64,000 bases of DNA from Caulobacter henricii (GTDB taxonomy: Bacteria; Pseudomonadota; Alphaproteobacteria; Caulobacterales; Caulobacteraceae). The notes under the pieces are model-generated. The model worked only from the letters and a program-made list of their open reading frames with translations, was not told the origin of the DNA and did not search any database. The translations under genes were made by a program, and so were the position numbers. Shown here piece after piece: positions 9,059 to 19,952 of the stretch. Within the stretch, counting starts at the first letter, position 1, and every line of letters begins with the position of its first letter. The DNA is taken from the NCBI RefSeq assembly GCF_001414055.1, contig NZ_CP013002.1:762501-826500 (forward strand), in the 5' to 3' direction.

Positions 9059-9934
9059 TCAGGTCGCCGGATTGAGCTTGTCGGCCGTCCGCAGCTCGAA
9101 GTCGCTGGCGTCATGGCGTTCCGGCAGTTGGCTGGAGGGCTCACCAAAGACGCGATTGACCATCCGGCCGCGCTTGACGGCCGGGCGTTCGGCCAGCAGG
9201 TCGGCCCAGCGCTGGACGTGCTTGTAGTCCTGCACCGACAGGAACTCGCCGGCCTCATACAGTACGCCCTTGGCCATGCCGCCGTACCAGGGCCAGATGG
9301 CCATGTCGGCGATGGTATAGTCCTCGCCGGCCACATAGGTCGTTTCGGCCAGCCGGCGGTCCAGAACGTCCATCTGGCGTTTGACCTCCATGGCATAACG
9401 GTCGATGGCATATTCGATCTTCACCGGGGCATAGGCGTAGAAGTGGCCAAAGCCGCCGCCGAGGAAGGGCGCGCTGCCCATCTGCCAGAACAGCCACGAC
9501 AGGCACTCGGCCCGCGCCGCCGGCTCGGTCGGCAGGAAGGCCCCGAACTTTTCCGCCAGGTGCATCAGGATGGCCCCGGATTCGAAGATCCGGATCGGGG
9601 TCTCGCCGCTGTGGTCGACCAGGGCCGGGATCTTGGAATTGGGATTGGCGTCGACGAAGCCGCTGCCGAACTGGTCGCCCGCGCCGATATTGATCAGCCA
9701 GGCATCATACTCGGCGCCAGCATGGCCCAGGGCCAGCAGTTCCTCGAGCATGATCGTCACCTTGACGCCATTGGGCGTGCCCAGGGAGTAGAGCTGCAGC
9801 GGATGCTTGCCGATCTGCAGGGGCTTGTCCTGGGTCGGACCGGCGATCGGGCGATTGATCGCGGCGAAGCGGCCGCCATTTTCCTTGTTCCAGGTCCAGA
9901 CCTTGGGCGGCACATAGGCGGGGGTGTCGGACAT
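9059..9934 (-). CDS. yghU: YghU-type glutathione S-transferase / disulfide-bond oxidoreductase
   Basis: This 291-residue cytoplasmic Nu-class GST-like protein reduces disulfides with glutathione in characterised homologues. I start at the internal ATG, which has an AGGAG upstream. The family's N-terminal extension (PPKVWTWNKENGGRFAAINRP) leads into a thioredoxin fold with LYSLGTPNGVKV, where TPN replaces the classical catalytic residues. PNSKIPALVD and FESGAILMHLAEKFG bind glutathione, and a helical C-terminal domain (YTIADMAIWPW) completes it. The first 17 codons of the longer open frame lack a ribosome-binding site. It is convergent with corA and has no visible operon partner. Confidence 0.92.
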   Translation of the reverse strand: MSDTPAYVPPKVWTWNKENGGRFAAINRPIAGPTQDKPLQIGKHPLQLYSLGTPNGVKVTIMLEELLALGHAGAEYDAWLINIGAGDQFGSGFVDANPNSKIPALVDHSGETPIRIFESGAILMHLAEKFGAFLPTEPAARAECLSWLFWQMGSAPFLGGGFGHFYAYAPVKIEYAIDRYAMEVKRQMDVLDRRLAETTYVAGEDYTIADMAIWPWYGGMAKGVLYEAGEFLSVQDYKHVQRWADLLAERPAVKRGRMVNRVFGEPSSQLPERHDASDFELRTADKLNPAT

Positions 9935-10048
9935 GGGGGCTCCTGAGGGCGATCCCGCGCTGCGGCGGGCCTGGCTAGGGTTCAATGTGGCGGCTTGCGG
10001 CGTTCTGCGCCAGAGGGGGTTGCAATTTGATCGCGAGGCGGCGCGGCC

Positions 10049-10621
10049 TCATTGCATGATCGACCCACCGTTCAGAACCAGCCAGGCGATCAGCAGGGTC
10101 GGGACGATGACCCGGTGCAGGATCATGCGCTGCACGGCAATGAGCAGGATCAGGGGGACGCAGTAGATCGGCAGTTCCCAGCCCCATTCGAAGAACCATG
10201 CGACCATGCGCTCGGCGCTGCCCAGCCGGTTGAGGATGGCGGCCGCCGCAAAGGCGAGGATCATGCCGATCAGGGCGCTCCAGACATAGCGGTTCGAGGA
10301 TCGGTAGTGCTCCATCATGTCCAGGTCGAGGGCTTCACCCTCGTCCGGCAGGACAGCCTTTGCCGCCAGGAACATGCAGATCAGCTGGATCAGGATCAGC
10401 AGGAATTGCCAGAGCGGCGTGTTGGTCCAGTCGGTGTACCAGGCAATCCACCAGCTCCGGACGATCACCACAAAGACCAGACTGGCGGCCGCCATGGGCA
10501 GCCAGTCCCAGCGCGTGCGGCCAAAGCGCCGCAACAGGGCGTGAACGCTGACGACCATGTCGCTGATCGCCAGGCCGGTGATGATGGCCAGAAGGCCGAG
10601 AAAGTATTCCTTGATTTCCAC
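10049..10621 (-). CDS. uncharacterised membrane protein, about five helices
   Basis: This 190-residue protein is of unknown function. Hydrophobic segments lie near residues 5-25, 42-60, 72-90, 114-132 and 148-185, with an acidic loop (PDEGEALDLDMMEHYRSS) in the middle. It begins with GTG after a GGGGATGG. The N-terminal segment EYFLGLLAIITGLAISDM is characteristic of small alphaproteobacterial membrane proteins with no assigned role. Neighbours are convergent or divergent and give no clue. Confidence 0.75.
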   Translation of the reverse strand: MEIKEYFLGLLAIITGLAISDMVVSVHALLRRFGRTRWDWLPMAAASLVFVVIVRSWWIAWYTDWTNTPLWQFLLILIQLICMFLAAKAVLPDEGEALDLDMMEHYRSSNRYVWSALIGMILAFAAAAILNRLGSAERMVAWFFEWGWELPIYCVPLILLIAVQRMILHRVIVPTLLIAWLVLNGGSIMQ

Positions 10622-10806
10622 AGGCCATCCCCGCGCCGCCTCTTGAAGCCAGTCGCAGCATGATTCCGCCCAGCCCGTGAACCCGCTCGTAATGGGCAGG
10701 GCGGGCGGTCAGGTTTCGGGGGTGACAGGGCCTGCAAACAAATGGCATGCTCATTGTCATATTATCCGCCCGGAACGGTTCGGGCGGTGGATCCCGGAGC
10801 TTTCCG

Positions 10807-11214
10807 ATGCAGGTCACCAATGCCCATGGCCCGACTCCGGCCCAGCAGCTCGCCGCGTTTCAGCGGGACGACGGCCAGCCGATCTACATGCTCAACCTGC
10901 TGAAATTCCGCGACCGCGCCGTCTATCCCGACGGGCGCGAGACCACGCTGACCGGCGCTCAGGCCTATGCCCTCTATGGTCGGGCCGTCAGCAAGATGAT
11001 CGCCGAAGCGGGCGGCAAGCTGGTGTTCAGCGCCCAGGTGCGCGGCCTGCTGATCGGCGAGGTCGAGGGGCCGTGGGATTCGGTGGCGGTGATGATGTAC
11101 CCGTCCTTCAAGGCCATGGCCGAGATCCTCAGTTCGCCGGGCTATGCCGAGATCCACGTCCATCGTGACGCCGGGCTGGAAGGCCAGGTGCTGATCGAAA
11201 CTGTGATGGGCTGA
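10807..11214 (+). CDS. DUF1330-like small protein
   Basis: This 135-residue protein probably has a dimeric ferredoxin-like fold. The segment PIYMLNLLKFRDRAVY followed by a C-terminal PSFKAMAEILSSPGYAEIHVHRDAGL resembles DUF1330 proteins. Their members have no settled function, though the fold is shared with monooxygenase-like and stress proteins. I use the internal ATG because CGGAG lies 8 nt upstream. The next gene, 31 nt downstream, has a similar FFMLNVIRM strand, so the two may be a co-transcribed related pair. Confidence 0.7.
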   Translation: MQVTNAHGPTPAQQLAAFQRDDGQPIYMLNLLKFRDRAVYPDGRETTLTGAQAYALYGRAVSKMIAEAGGKLVFSAQVRGLLIGEVEGPWDSVAVMMYPSFKAMAEILSSPGYAEIHVHRDAGLEGQVLIETVMG

Positions 11215-11245
11215 AGCCTGAGGGGCTAGTGGGAGGGTCTGCAAG

Positions 11246-11890
11246 ATGTCGAGTTTCTGGGTCTGGGCCGTGGCCCTTGGTCTCTATGCCCTGTTCCTGG
11301 CCTGGTATGTGAACTGGCGCGGGCCGCTGTCCGCCGCCGAGGTCGCCGACCTGATCGGCCGGATGAAGGCCGCCGGCATCGGCCACGGCGGGCCGGATGA
11401 ACTGCCGACCCTGGAGCGCTTCCTGGCCGAGGACGACGGGCGCGAGTTCTTCATGCTCAACGTCATCCGCATGGCCGACGGGCCGGTAGCCCATCCGGCG
11501 ACCGGCGAACTGAAGCCCGCGCGGCAGGTCATGGAAGGCTATACCCGCATGTTCCTGCCGGCCCTGTTCCGGCGGGGCGGCCATCCGGCCCTGGCGGCGC
11601 GCAAGGTCGGGGGACTGGTCGATACCTGGGGGATCGAGAACTGCCCCAAATGGTCGATGATGGGCTATGTCCGCTATCGCAGCCGGCGGGACCTGGCCCA
11701 GCTGGTCTGCGATCCACGCTTTGGCGGGGCCCACGCCTTCAAACACGCGGCCATGCCCCAGACCTTCAACTTCCCGACGCGGCCAATGATCATGACCCTG
11801 GCCGGACCCCGGCTGTGGGTCGGCCTGGTCCTGGCCCTGCTTGCGGCCCTGGCCCAGGTGGGGCTGCTGCTGTCAGCTTTGGCGGGCTGA
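11246..11890 (+). CDS. membrane-anchored unknown with a DUF1330-like core
   Basis: This 214-residue protein has a single membrane helix at each end (about 4-21 and 188-212) and a soluble middle. The middle holds EFFMLNVIRMADGPVAHPATG and MEGYTRMFLPALFRRGGHP, recalling the strand-loop arrangement of the preceding protein. It starts after a GGGAGG and forms a likely two-gene unit with that gene. A role in redox or small-molecule handling is only a guess from fold resemblance. Confidence 0.7.
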   Translation: MSSFWVWAVALGLYALFLAWYVNWRGPLSAAEVADLIGRMKAAGIGHGGPDELPTLERFLAEDDGREFFMLNVIRMADGPVAHPATGELKPARQVMEGYTRMFLPALFRRGGHPALAARKVGGLVDTWGIENCPKWSMMGYVRYRSRRDLAQLVCDPRFGGAHAFKHAAMPQTFNFPTRPMIMTLAGPRLWVGLVLALLAALAQVGLLLSALAG

Positions 11891-11892
11891 GC

Positions 11893-11928
11893 CTCCGCTC
11901 GACCGAGCTGTTGCCCGGTCGAGCGGAG
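11893..11928. terminator. bidirectional hairpin between convergent genes
   Basis: A perfect 13-bp stem (CTCCGCTCGACCG and its complement, 10-nt loop) fills the 45-bp gap between the membrane protein stop and the xylD stop. Neither side has a T run. Confidence 0.6.
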
Positions 11929-11935
11929 ACGGAGG

Positions 11936-14591
<2,656 letters not shown>

Positions 14592-14596
14592 TCATT

Positions 14597-14703
14597 CTTG
14601 TCATCCCGGCCGTAGCGTAGCGCAGAGCCGGGACCCAGGGGCAACCGCTTTGCGCCGGCCCCTGGGTCCCGGACAGCCTCTGCGAGGCTTCCGGGATGAC
14701 AAG
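14597..14703. repeat. palindromic intergenic repeat (REP-like) inside the xyl operon
   Basis: Nested inverted arms fold this 107-bp stretch. The outer arms are CTTGTCATCCCGG and its complement, and the inner arms CCGGGACCCAGGGGC and its complement, all perfect. The ends resemble the GTCATCCCGG repeats common between genes in alphaproteobacteria. It sits between xylB and xylC on the transcribed strand. Confidence 0.8.
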
Positions 14704-14741
14704 GATTCTGGGCGCGAAATGCGATGGTCCGGCGCTGTCGC

Positions 14742-15491
14742 CTACCGCCAGCCGGCGTCGATCCAGTACTCATGACCCGTGCACAGGGCCGCGTCGTCCG
14801 AGGCCAGGAACAGTACGAGCGAGGCGATGTGGTCGGGGACCAGGCGGCCCTTCAGGCACTGGGCCCTGACGATCTCGGCCTCGCCCTCGGGCGTGTACCA
14901 CTTCTCCTGGCGCTTGGTCTTGACGTTGCCGGGCACCACGCAGGTGACGCGGATATCGTCGGGGCCCAGCTCGCGGGCCAGGGCCCGGGTCATACCCTCG
15001 ATCCCGGCCTTGGCGGTTTCGTAGAGCACGAGATCTTCCAGGCCCAGGTGCCAGCTGATCGAGCCGAAATTAATGATCGCCCCGCCACCGCGCCGGGCCA
15101 TGCCGGGGGCGACCGCCTGGGCCGCGAACAGCATGTGGCGCAGGTTCACGCCAATGCGGTTGTCCCAGTAGTCGGGGGTGATGTCGGCCAGGGTGTGGCG
15201 GTCGTCATTGCCGGCATTGTTGACCAGCACGTCGACGTCGCCGATCTGCACCAGGGTCGCCTTCAGGGCCGCAAGGTCCATCAGGTCGCAGCGCCGGTAG
15301 ACCGGGGCGATGGCCGCGCCGTCCGAGAGCTGGGCGACCAGGGCCGTGGAATCCTCGTCGACGATGTCGAGAAAGATCACTTCCGCGCCCTGGCGGACGA
15401 AGCCGGCGGTCAGGCCCGCGCCGATGCCGCTGCCGCCACCGGTGATGACGACCCGTTTGCCCTTCAGGCTGGGATAGATGGCTGAGGACAT
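14742..15491 (-). CDS. xylB: D-xylose 1-dehydrogenase, NAD-dependent
   Basis: This 249-residue short-chain dehydrogenase oxidises D-xylose to xylonolactone, the first Weimberg step. The Rossmann motif TGGGSGIG lies at residues 17-24 and the NNAG motif at 91-94. The catalytic set is Ser144, Tyr157 and Lys161 (YETAK). I use the ATG five bases after the xylA stop, because it gives almost the C. crescentus length and the MSSAIYPSLKGK start. The C-terminus (GHEYWIDAGWR) matches the family. Tight spacing after xylA supports one transcript. Confidence 0.96.
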   Translation of the reverse strand: MSSAIYPSLKGKRVVITGGGSGIGAGLTAGFVRQGAEVIFLDIVDEDSTALVAQLSDGAAIAPVYRRCDLMDLAALKATLVQIGDVDVLVNNAGNDDRHTLADITPDYWDNRIGVNLRHMLFAAQAVAPGMARRGGGAIINFGSISWHLGLEDLVLYETAKAGIEGMTRALARELGPDDIRVTCVVPGNVKTKRQEKWYTPEGEAEIVRAQCLKGRLVPDHIASLVLFLASDDAALCTGHEYWIDAGWR

Positions 15492-15496
15492 GCGGC

Positions 15497-16933
15497 TTAC
15501 GACCACGAATACGAGGTTTTGGTCTGGGTGAAGAACTCGACCGCCGCGAAGCCCTGTTCGCGGGCTCCGTAGCTGGAGCTCTTCGAGCCGCCGAAGGGCA
15601 CGTGATAGTCGATGCCGGCGGTGGCCAGATTGACCATGGTCATGCCGGCCTTGGCATGGCGCTGGAAGTGGCGGGCATGTTTCAGCGAGGTGGTGGCGAT
15701 CCCGGCCGACAGGCCGAACTCGACGCCGTTGGCGACCTCGAGGGCCTCCTCATAGTCCTTGACCCGGATGGTCGAGGCGACGGGGCCGAAGACCTCCTCG
15801 TTGTTGATCCGCATGTTGCGGTCGGTGTCGGCGATCAGGGTCGGCTGGACGTACCAGCCGGGATTGTCGCGCTTCAGACGCAGACCACCGGTGACGATCC
15901 GGCCGCCTTCGCCGGAGGCTATGTCGATATAGCGGTAGCTGGTCTCCATCTGGTCTTCGGAGACGGCCGGGCCGATCTGGGTGTTGGGGTCGAGCGCGTC
16001 GCCCACCCGCAGGGCGGCGACCTTCTCGGCCAGAAGGGCCACGAAGCGGTCGTGGATGCCGTCGGTGACGATCAGGCGCGAGCTGGCGGTGCAGCGCTGG
16101 CCGGTGGCGAAGAACGAGCCGTCCAGGGCGATGGCGACGGCGCGTTCCAGGTCAGCGTCGTCCAGCACGATCAGCGGGTTCTTGCCGCCCATTTCCAGCT
16201 GAACGCGGGCCTGGCGGGCCACGGCGGCCGCCGCGACCTGGGCCCCCACGCCCTGCGAGCCGGTGAAGGACACGCCGTCGACGTCCTTGTGCTTGACCAG
16301 GGCATCGCCCATCGCGCCGCGGCCAAACAGCATGTTGAACACGCCGGCCGGAGCCCCGCATTCGGCCATGATGTCAGCCAGCACCGAGGCGGTGGCGGGC
16401 GTCGGGCCGGCAGGCTTGATCACCACGGTGTTGCCGAAGGCCAGGGCGGGAGCCGCCTTCCAGGCCGGGATGGCGATCGGGAAGTTCCAGGGCGTAACGA
16501 GCCCGAACACGCCGACAGCCTGACGATAGGTCTGGATCTCGACGCCGGGGCGGGTGCTTTCCAGGTTCTGGCCGTGGCGGCGCAGGGCCTCGCCGGCGAA
16601 ATACTTGAAGATCCGGCCGGCGCGGACGGTCTCGCCGATGCCTTCGGCCAGGGTCTTGCCCTCTTCACGGGCCAGCAGGCGGCCGATGTCGGCGCTGCGG
16701 GCGATGATGGTGCTACCCACCTTGTCCAGCAGGTCCGAGCGAACCTCCGGCGAGCTTTCCGACCAGGCCGGGAAGGCCTTTTTGGCGGCGTCGACGGCGG
16801 CGTCGACTTCGGCGGAACCGCCATTGGGCACCTGGGCCACAACGTCGTGGGTGTTGGAGGGATTCAGGCTCTGGGTCGGAGCCTCGGAAGCGACGCGTTC
16901 GCCGCCGATGAAATGGCGCAGGGTGTCGGTCAT
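15497..16933 (-). CDS. xylA: 2-oxoglutarate semialdehyde dehydrogenase (Weimberg pathway)
   Basis: This 478-residue ALDH-superfamily enzyme oxidises alpha-ketoglutarate semialdehyde to 2-oxoglutarate, feeding the TCA cycle. The visible ALDH motifs are TPWNFPIAIPAWK (NAD binding), FTGSQGVG, LEMGGKNP with the general-base Glu, and GQRCTASSR with the nucleophile Cys281. EEVFGPV and PFGGSKSSSYG follow. Despite its symbol it is not xylose isomerase; the naming follows the Caulobacter operon. A GAGGAG precedes the ATG. It lies 21 nt after xylX and 5 nt before the xylB start. Confidence 0.96.
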   Translation of the reverse strand: MTDTLRHFIGGERVASEAPTQSLNPSNTHDVVAQVPNGGSAEVDAAVDAAKKAFPAWSESSPEVRSDLLDKVGSTIIARSADIGRLLAREEGKTLAEGIGETVRAGRIFKYFAGEALRRHGQNLESTRPGVEIQTYRQAVGVFGLVTPWNFPIAIPAWKAAPALAFGNTVVIKPAGPTPATASVLADIMAECGAPAGVFNMLFGRGAMGDALVKHKDVDGVSFTGSQGVGAQVAAAAVARQARVQLEMGGKNPLIVLDDADLERAVAIALDGSFFATGQRCTASSRLIVTDGIHDRFVALLAEKVAALRVGDALDPNTQIGPAVSEDQMETSYRYIDIASGEGGRIVTGGLRLKRDNPGWYVQPTLIADTDRNMRINNEEVFGPVASTIRVKDYEEALEVANGVEFGLSAGIATTSLKHARHFQRHAKAGMTMVNLATAGIDYHVPFGGSKSSSYGAREQGFAAVEFFTQTKTSYSWS

Positions 16934-16954
16934 GCCGATCTCCTCAGAAGTCGA

Positions 16955-18109
16955 TTAGAGCAGGCCGCGGCCGGCCAGATTGCGGATCAGGGCGCTGATC
17001 CCGAACGTCCAGGGCCGGGCCTGGTCGCAGGTGGTCACCTCGTTTTCGAGGACGCCCAGCCTGGGGGTCGAGACGCGGACCCGGTCGCCGACCTTGTGGG
17101 TGAAGCCCTGGCCGGGGGTGTCGCGGTCCTGGATCGGGGCGAACATGGTGCCCAGGAACAGGGCAAAGCCGTCGGGATACTGGTGCTGCTTCCCGAACGC
17201 CTGAGCGGCCAGAACAGCGGGATCGCGGCTGATCAGGCTCATATTGGAGTGGCCGTTCAGGACGAAGTTGTCGCGGCCGGTGATCTGCAGCTCGACCTCA
17301 GCCGAGCGGACATCGTCCAGGCTAAAGCCGTCGTCGAACAGGCGGAAGAACGGGCCGATGGCGCAGCTGGCATTGTTATCCTTGGCCTTGCTGAGCAGCA
17401 GGGCGCTGCGGCCCTCGAAGTCGCGCAAATTGACGTCATTGCCCAGGGCCGCGCCGCGGATCTGGCCTGAGCCGTCGCACAGCAGCACGACCTCCGGCTC
17501 GGGGTTGTTCCAGTGGCTGTCGGCGCGCACGCCGACCTGGTCTCCCCAGCCCATCGAGGACAGGGTAGGACCTTTTGTGAAGATCTCGGCGTCGGGACCG
17601 ATGGCCACTTCCAGATACTGCGACCACAGGCCGTCCTGGATCAGGGTCTGCTTCAGGCGCGCGGCGCCCTCCGAGCCCGGATCGACGCTGCGCAGATCGC
17701 CGCCCATGCTGTCGGACAACTGCTCGCGGATTTTCAGGGCGGCGGCTGCGTCGCCGCGGGCGCGCTCCTCGATCACCCGCTCCAGGGTCGAGACGGCAAA
17801 GGTGACGCCGGCGGCCTTGAGGCAGTGCAGGTCGACGGGAGCCAGCAGCTTGGCGGTGGCTTCACCGGTGGGGTCCTCCCAGACCGGGCGCAGGTCGAGG
17901 GCCTCCAGCGGCCCCCGGTCTTCGCCACAGGGAATCGCCGTGCCGGGCCCGAAGGCATTCATCAGGTCGGCGACCGTCGGGGCGATCTTCGACAGATCCT
18001 CAACTCGACCGCCGCGCACCAGCACGGGCGTCGGACCGTCGCCGAAGTCGATGCGGCCCAGCAGGGTCGCGTCCTGCCAGTCTTCTGGAAGGCTCTGAGT
18101 CAGGCCCAC
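16955..18109 (-). CDS. xylX: 2-keto-3-deoxy-D-xylonate dehydratase
   Basis: This 384-residue protein of the fumarylacetoacetase superfamily dehydrates 2-keto-3-deoxyxylonate to 2-oxoglutarate semialdehyde. The metal-binding face is seen in HWNNPEPEVVLL and NDVNLRDFEG, and the conserved end (RPWTFGISALIRNLAGRGLL) matches C. crescentus XylX almost exactly. The start codon is GTG, preceded by GGGGAGA. It is the first gene of the operon. A perfect XylR-type palindrome lies 74-87 bp upstream, so xylose induction is expected. Confidence 0.96.
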   Translation of the reverse strand: MGLTQSLPEDWQDATLLGRIDFGDGPTPVLVRGGRVEDLSKIAPTVADLMNAFGPGTAIPCGEDRGPLEALDLRPVWEDPTGEATAKLLAPVDLHCLKAAGVTFAVSTLERVIEERARGDAAAALKIREQLSDSMGGDLRSVDPGSEGAARLKQTLIQDGLWSQYLEVAIGPDAEIFTKGPTLSSMGWGDQVGVRADSHWNNPEPEVVLLCDGSGQIRGAALGNDVNLRDFEGRSALLLSKAKDNNASCAIGPFFRLFDDGFSLDDVRSAEVELQITGRDNFVLNGHSNMSLISRDPAVLAAQAFGKQHQYPDGFALFLGTMFAPIQDRDTPGQGFTHKVGDRVRVSTPRLGVLENEVTTCDQARPWTFGISALIRNLAGRGLL

Positions 18110-18182
18110 GGCGTCGTCTCCCCGTTCGAGCGTCTGGGCCTCACCAAACCCTGGGGGCTGCGCTCGTCATTACCCGAACACT

Positions 18183-18196
18183 TGTTAGCGCTAACA
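18183..18196. promoter_or_regulatory. XylR-type operator of the xylX operon
   Basis: TGTTAGCGCTAACA is a perfect 14-bp palindrome and matches the known Caulobacter XylR box. It lies in the 137-bp spacer between the LacI-family gene and xylX. A near-identical copy, TGGTAGCGCTAACG, precedes the TonB receptor at 53461. Confidence 0.9.
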
Positions 18197-18246
18197 TGTG
18201 GGGCCATGCAACCGCATATGACCCTCTCCCTCAGGGTGAGGGCGAA

Positions 18247-19302
18247 TTACTTCGGGGCGGGTCCGGTGGAATCCCGCACGATCAGCGTATGGGGATGCAT
18301 CAGCTGGCGGGGCTCGCCCGCACCGTCGCGCTTGCGGCGGATTTCCTCCAGCACCAGGTCGACGGCCGCGCGGGCCATGGCGGCGATGGGCTGGTGCACC
18401 GTGGTCAGGGCCGGCCAGATATTGGCGGCGATCGAGGTGTCATCGAAGCCGACGATGGAGAGGTCGCCAGGCACATCCAGGCCCAGGCGGTGGGCGAGGC
18501 CGGCCGTGGCCGCCGCCATGTCGTCATTGGCGGCAAAGATGGCGGTCGGTCGCTCGTCACTAGCCAGAAGCCGATCGGCGGCCTCGAGGCCGGAACGATA
18601 GGTGAAATAGCCCTGCTCGACCCGAACAGCCTCCTGCGGAATGCCGGCGGCCTTGAGGGCGGTCATGAAGCCGTCCAGGCGCTGCTGGCTGACCGTCTGA
18701 TTGGGATGGCCCTTGATGATGCCAAAGCGTCTGTGACCCAGACCGAGCAGGTGCTGGGCCAGTTCAAAGGCGGCGGCCTCGTTGTCGATGCGGATCGTGG
18801 CCATGTCGGGACTGGTCATGCCCGGCGCGACGCCAACCGCAGCGGCCCCCGAGGCTTTCACCTCGGCCAGGACCTGGGGCGACTCGCACAGCGGGGGTGG
18901 CAGGATCAGGCCGTCGACCCCGGTGCGCAGCAGCCGGGTCAGGGTGGCCCCGGCCAGTTCCGGCTCGGCGCATTTCTCGATCACCACCTGGGCACCGGTC
19001 CGGCTGCTTTCGTCGAGGGCTCCGACCAGGAACTCCGACAGATAGCCGGTCGAGGGATTGTCATAGAGCAGGCCGATCCGGAACGGGGCCGAGCCGGCCA
19101 GGCTGCGGGCCGCCGGATTGGGCGCGTAGTTCAGGTCGGTGATGGCCTTCTCGACCAGGGCCCGGGTCTCTTCCTTGACGGTGGTCTCACGGTTGATCAC
19201 CCGCGAGACGGTCATCGGCGACACGCCGGCGCGCGCCGCGACATCGCGGATGGTCGCGCTCTGGGTCGTGCGACGCCTCTGACGTTCCGTCGGCTCTCTC
19301 AT
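18247..19302 (-). CDS. LacI-family transcriptional regulator
   Basis: This 351-residue repressor-type regulator has an N-terminal helix-turn-helix ([21 protein letters not shown], residues 15-35) and hinge (NPAARSLAG), then a periplasmic-binding-protein-like effector domain. I start at the ATG giving MREPTERQ, because the upstream extension is proline-rich noise. It lies directly upstream of xylX on the same strand. The recognition-helix pair is Pro-Met (SPMTVSR). In E. coli GntR, which reads TGTTACCGGTAACA-like sites, the pair is Lys-Met, so this protein may act at the ACCGGT sites at 3833, 5523 and 32763 rather than at the AGCGCT box beside it. The effector is unknown. Confidence 0.9.
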   Translation of the reverse strand: MREPTERQRRRTTQSATIRDVAARAGVSPMTVSRVINRETTVKEETRALVEKAITDLNYAPNPAARSLAGSAPFRIGLLYDNPSTGYLSEFLVGALDESSRTGAQVVIEKCAEPELAGATLTRLLRTGVDGLILPPPLCESPQVLAEVKASGAAAVGVAPGMTSPDMATIRIDNEAAAFELAQHLLGLGHRRFGIIKGHPNQTVSQQRLDGFMTALKAAGIPQEAVRVEQGYFTYRSGLEAADRLLASDERPTAIFAANDDMAAATAGLAHRLGLDVPGDLSIVGFDDTSIAANIWPALTTVHQPIAAMARAAVDLVLEEIRRKRDGAGEPRQLMHPHTLIVRDSTGPAPK

Positions 19303-19412
19303 GCAGGGTCCTGTCCGTTTGGCCGAGGAGACTAGACCGGTTCGTGGCCGGAGTGAAAGCGGGGCGGAGGAGGGGGCTTTCCGGGCCTGGGAAGAAGGCG
19401 GTAGGGAGGGCC

Positions 19413-19943
19413 ATGACATCCTTTGGTGCCCTGATCCTGACTGGCGGCGGCTCACGTCGCATGGGCGTCGACAAGGCGTCGCAGGACTGGGGCGGAGCGC
19501 GGGCCGTGGACCTGCTGGCCGCCCTGGCCCAGGCTGTGGGCGCAGGGCAGGTCCTGACCGTCGGTGCCGATCACGGCCTGTCCTTCGTGCCGGATCCGCA
19601 ACCGGGGGCCGGACCGGTAGGCGGCGTCCTGGCGGGGGCGGCGGCATTGGCCAGTGTCGGGCTGGCCCGGGCCCTGGTCCTGGCCGTGGATGCCCCGACC
19701 CTCACGCCGGAGGATCTCGCTCCCCTGCTAGCGGCACAGAGTCCGGGTGCAGCCTTCGAAGGCCTGCCCCTGCCCATGGCCCTGAGCCTTGAGGCCCTGC
19801 CGGCCGAGGCAGAAGCCGGCTGGCCCCTGCGGCGACTGGTCGAAAGGGCGAGTCTGACCATCCTGCCGGTGCCGATCGGGGCCCAGGCCCGATTGCGCGG
19901 GGCCAATACGCCAGAGGAGCGGGCGGGGCTGTTGCGGCCCTAG
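19413..19943 (+). CDS. mobA: molybdenum cofactor guanylyltransferase, MobA-like
   Basis: This 176-residue cytoplasmic protein is predicted to transfer GMP from GTP to molybdopterin. The nucleotidyltransferase signature [15 protein letters not shown] is near the N-terminus, [15 protein letters not shown] supplies the metal-binding Asp region, and the C-terminal block [13 protein letters not shown] corresponds to the family's N-T-P-E ending. It is slightly shorter than E. coli MobA (194). The chosen ATG follows GGGAGGG. It is divergent from the LacI gene and convergent with the reductase gene. Confidence 0.85.
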   Translation: MTSFGALILTGGGSRRMGVDKASQDWGGARAVDLLAALAQAVGAGQVLTVGADHGLSFVPDPQPGAGPVGGVLAGAAALASVGLARALVLAVDAPTLTPEDLAPLLAAQSPGAAFEGLPLPMALSLEALPAEAEAGWPLRRLVERASLTILPVPIGAQARLRGANTPEERAGLLRP

Positions 19944-19952
19944 GGCGGCGGC

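Noticed and set aside
16955..19302. Calling the LacI gene at 18247 XylR itself
   Set aside because: It adjoins the xylX operator, but the C. crescentus xylR lies elsewhere, and the Pro-Met recognition pair fits ACCGGT sites better. Left unnamed.
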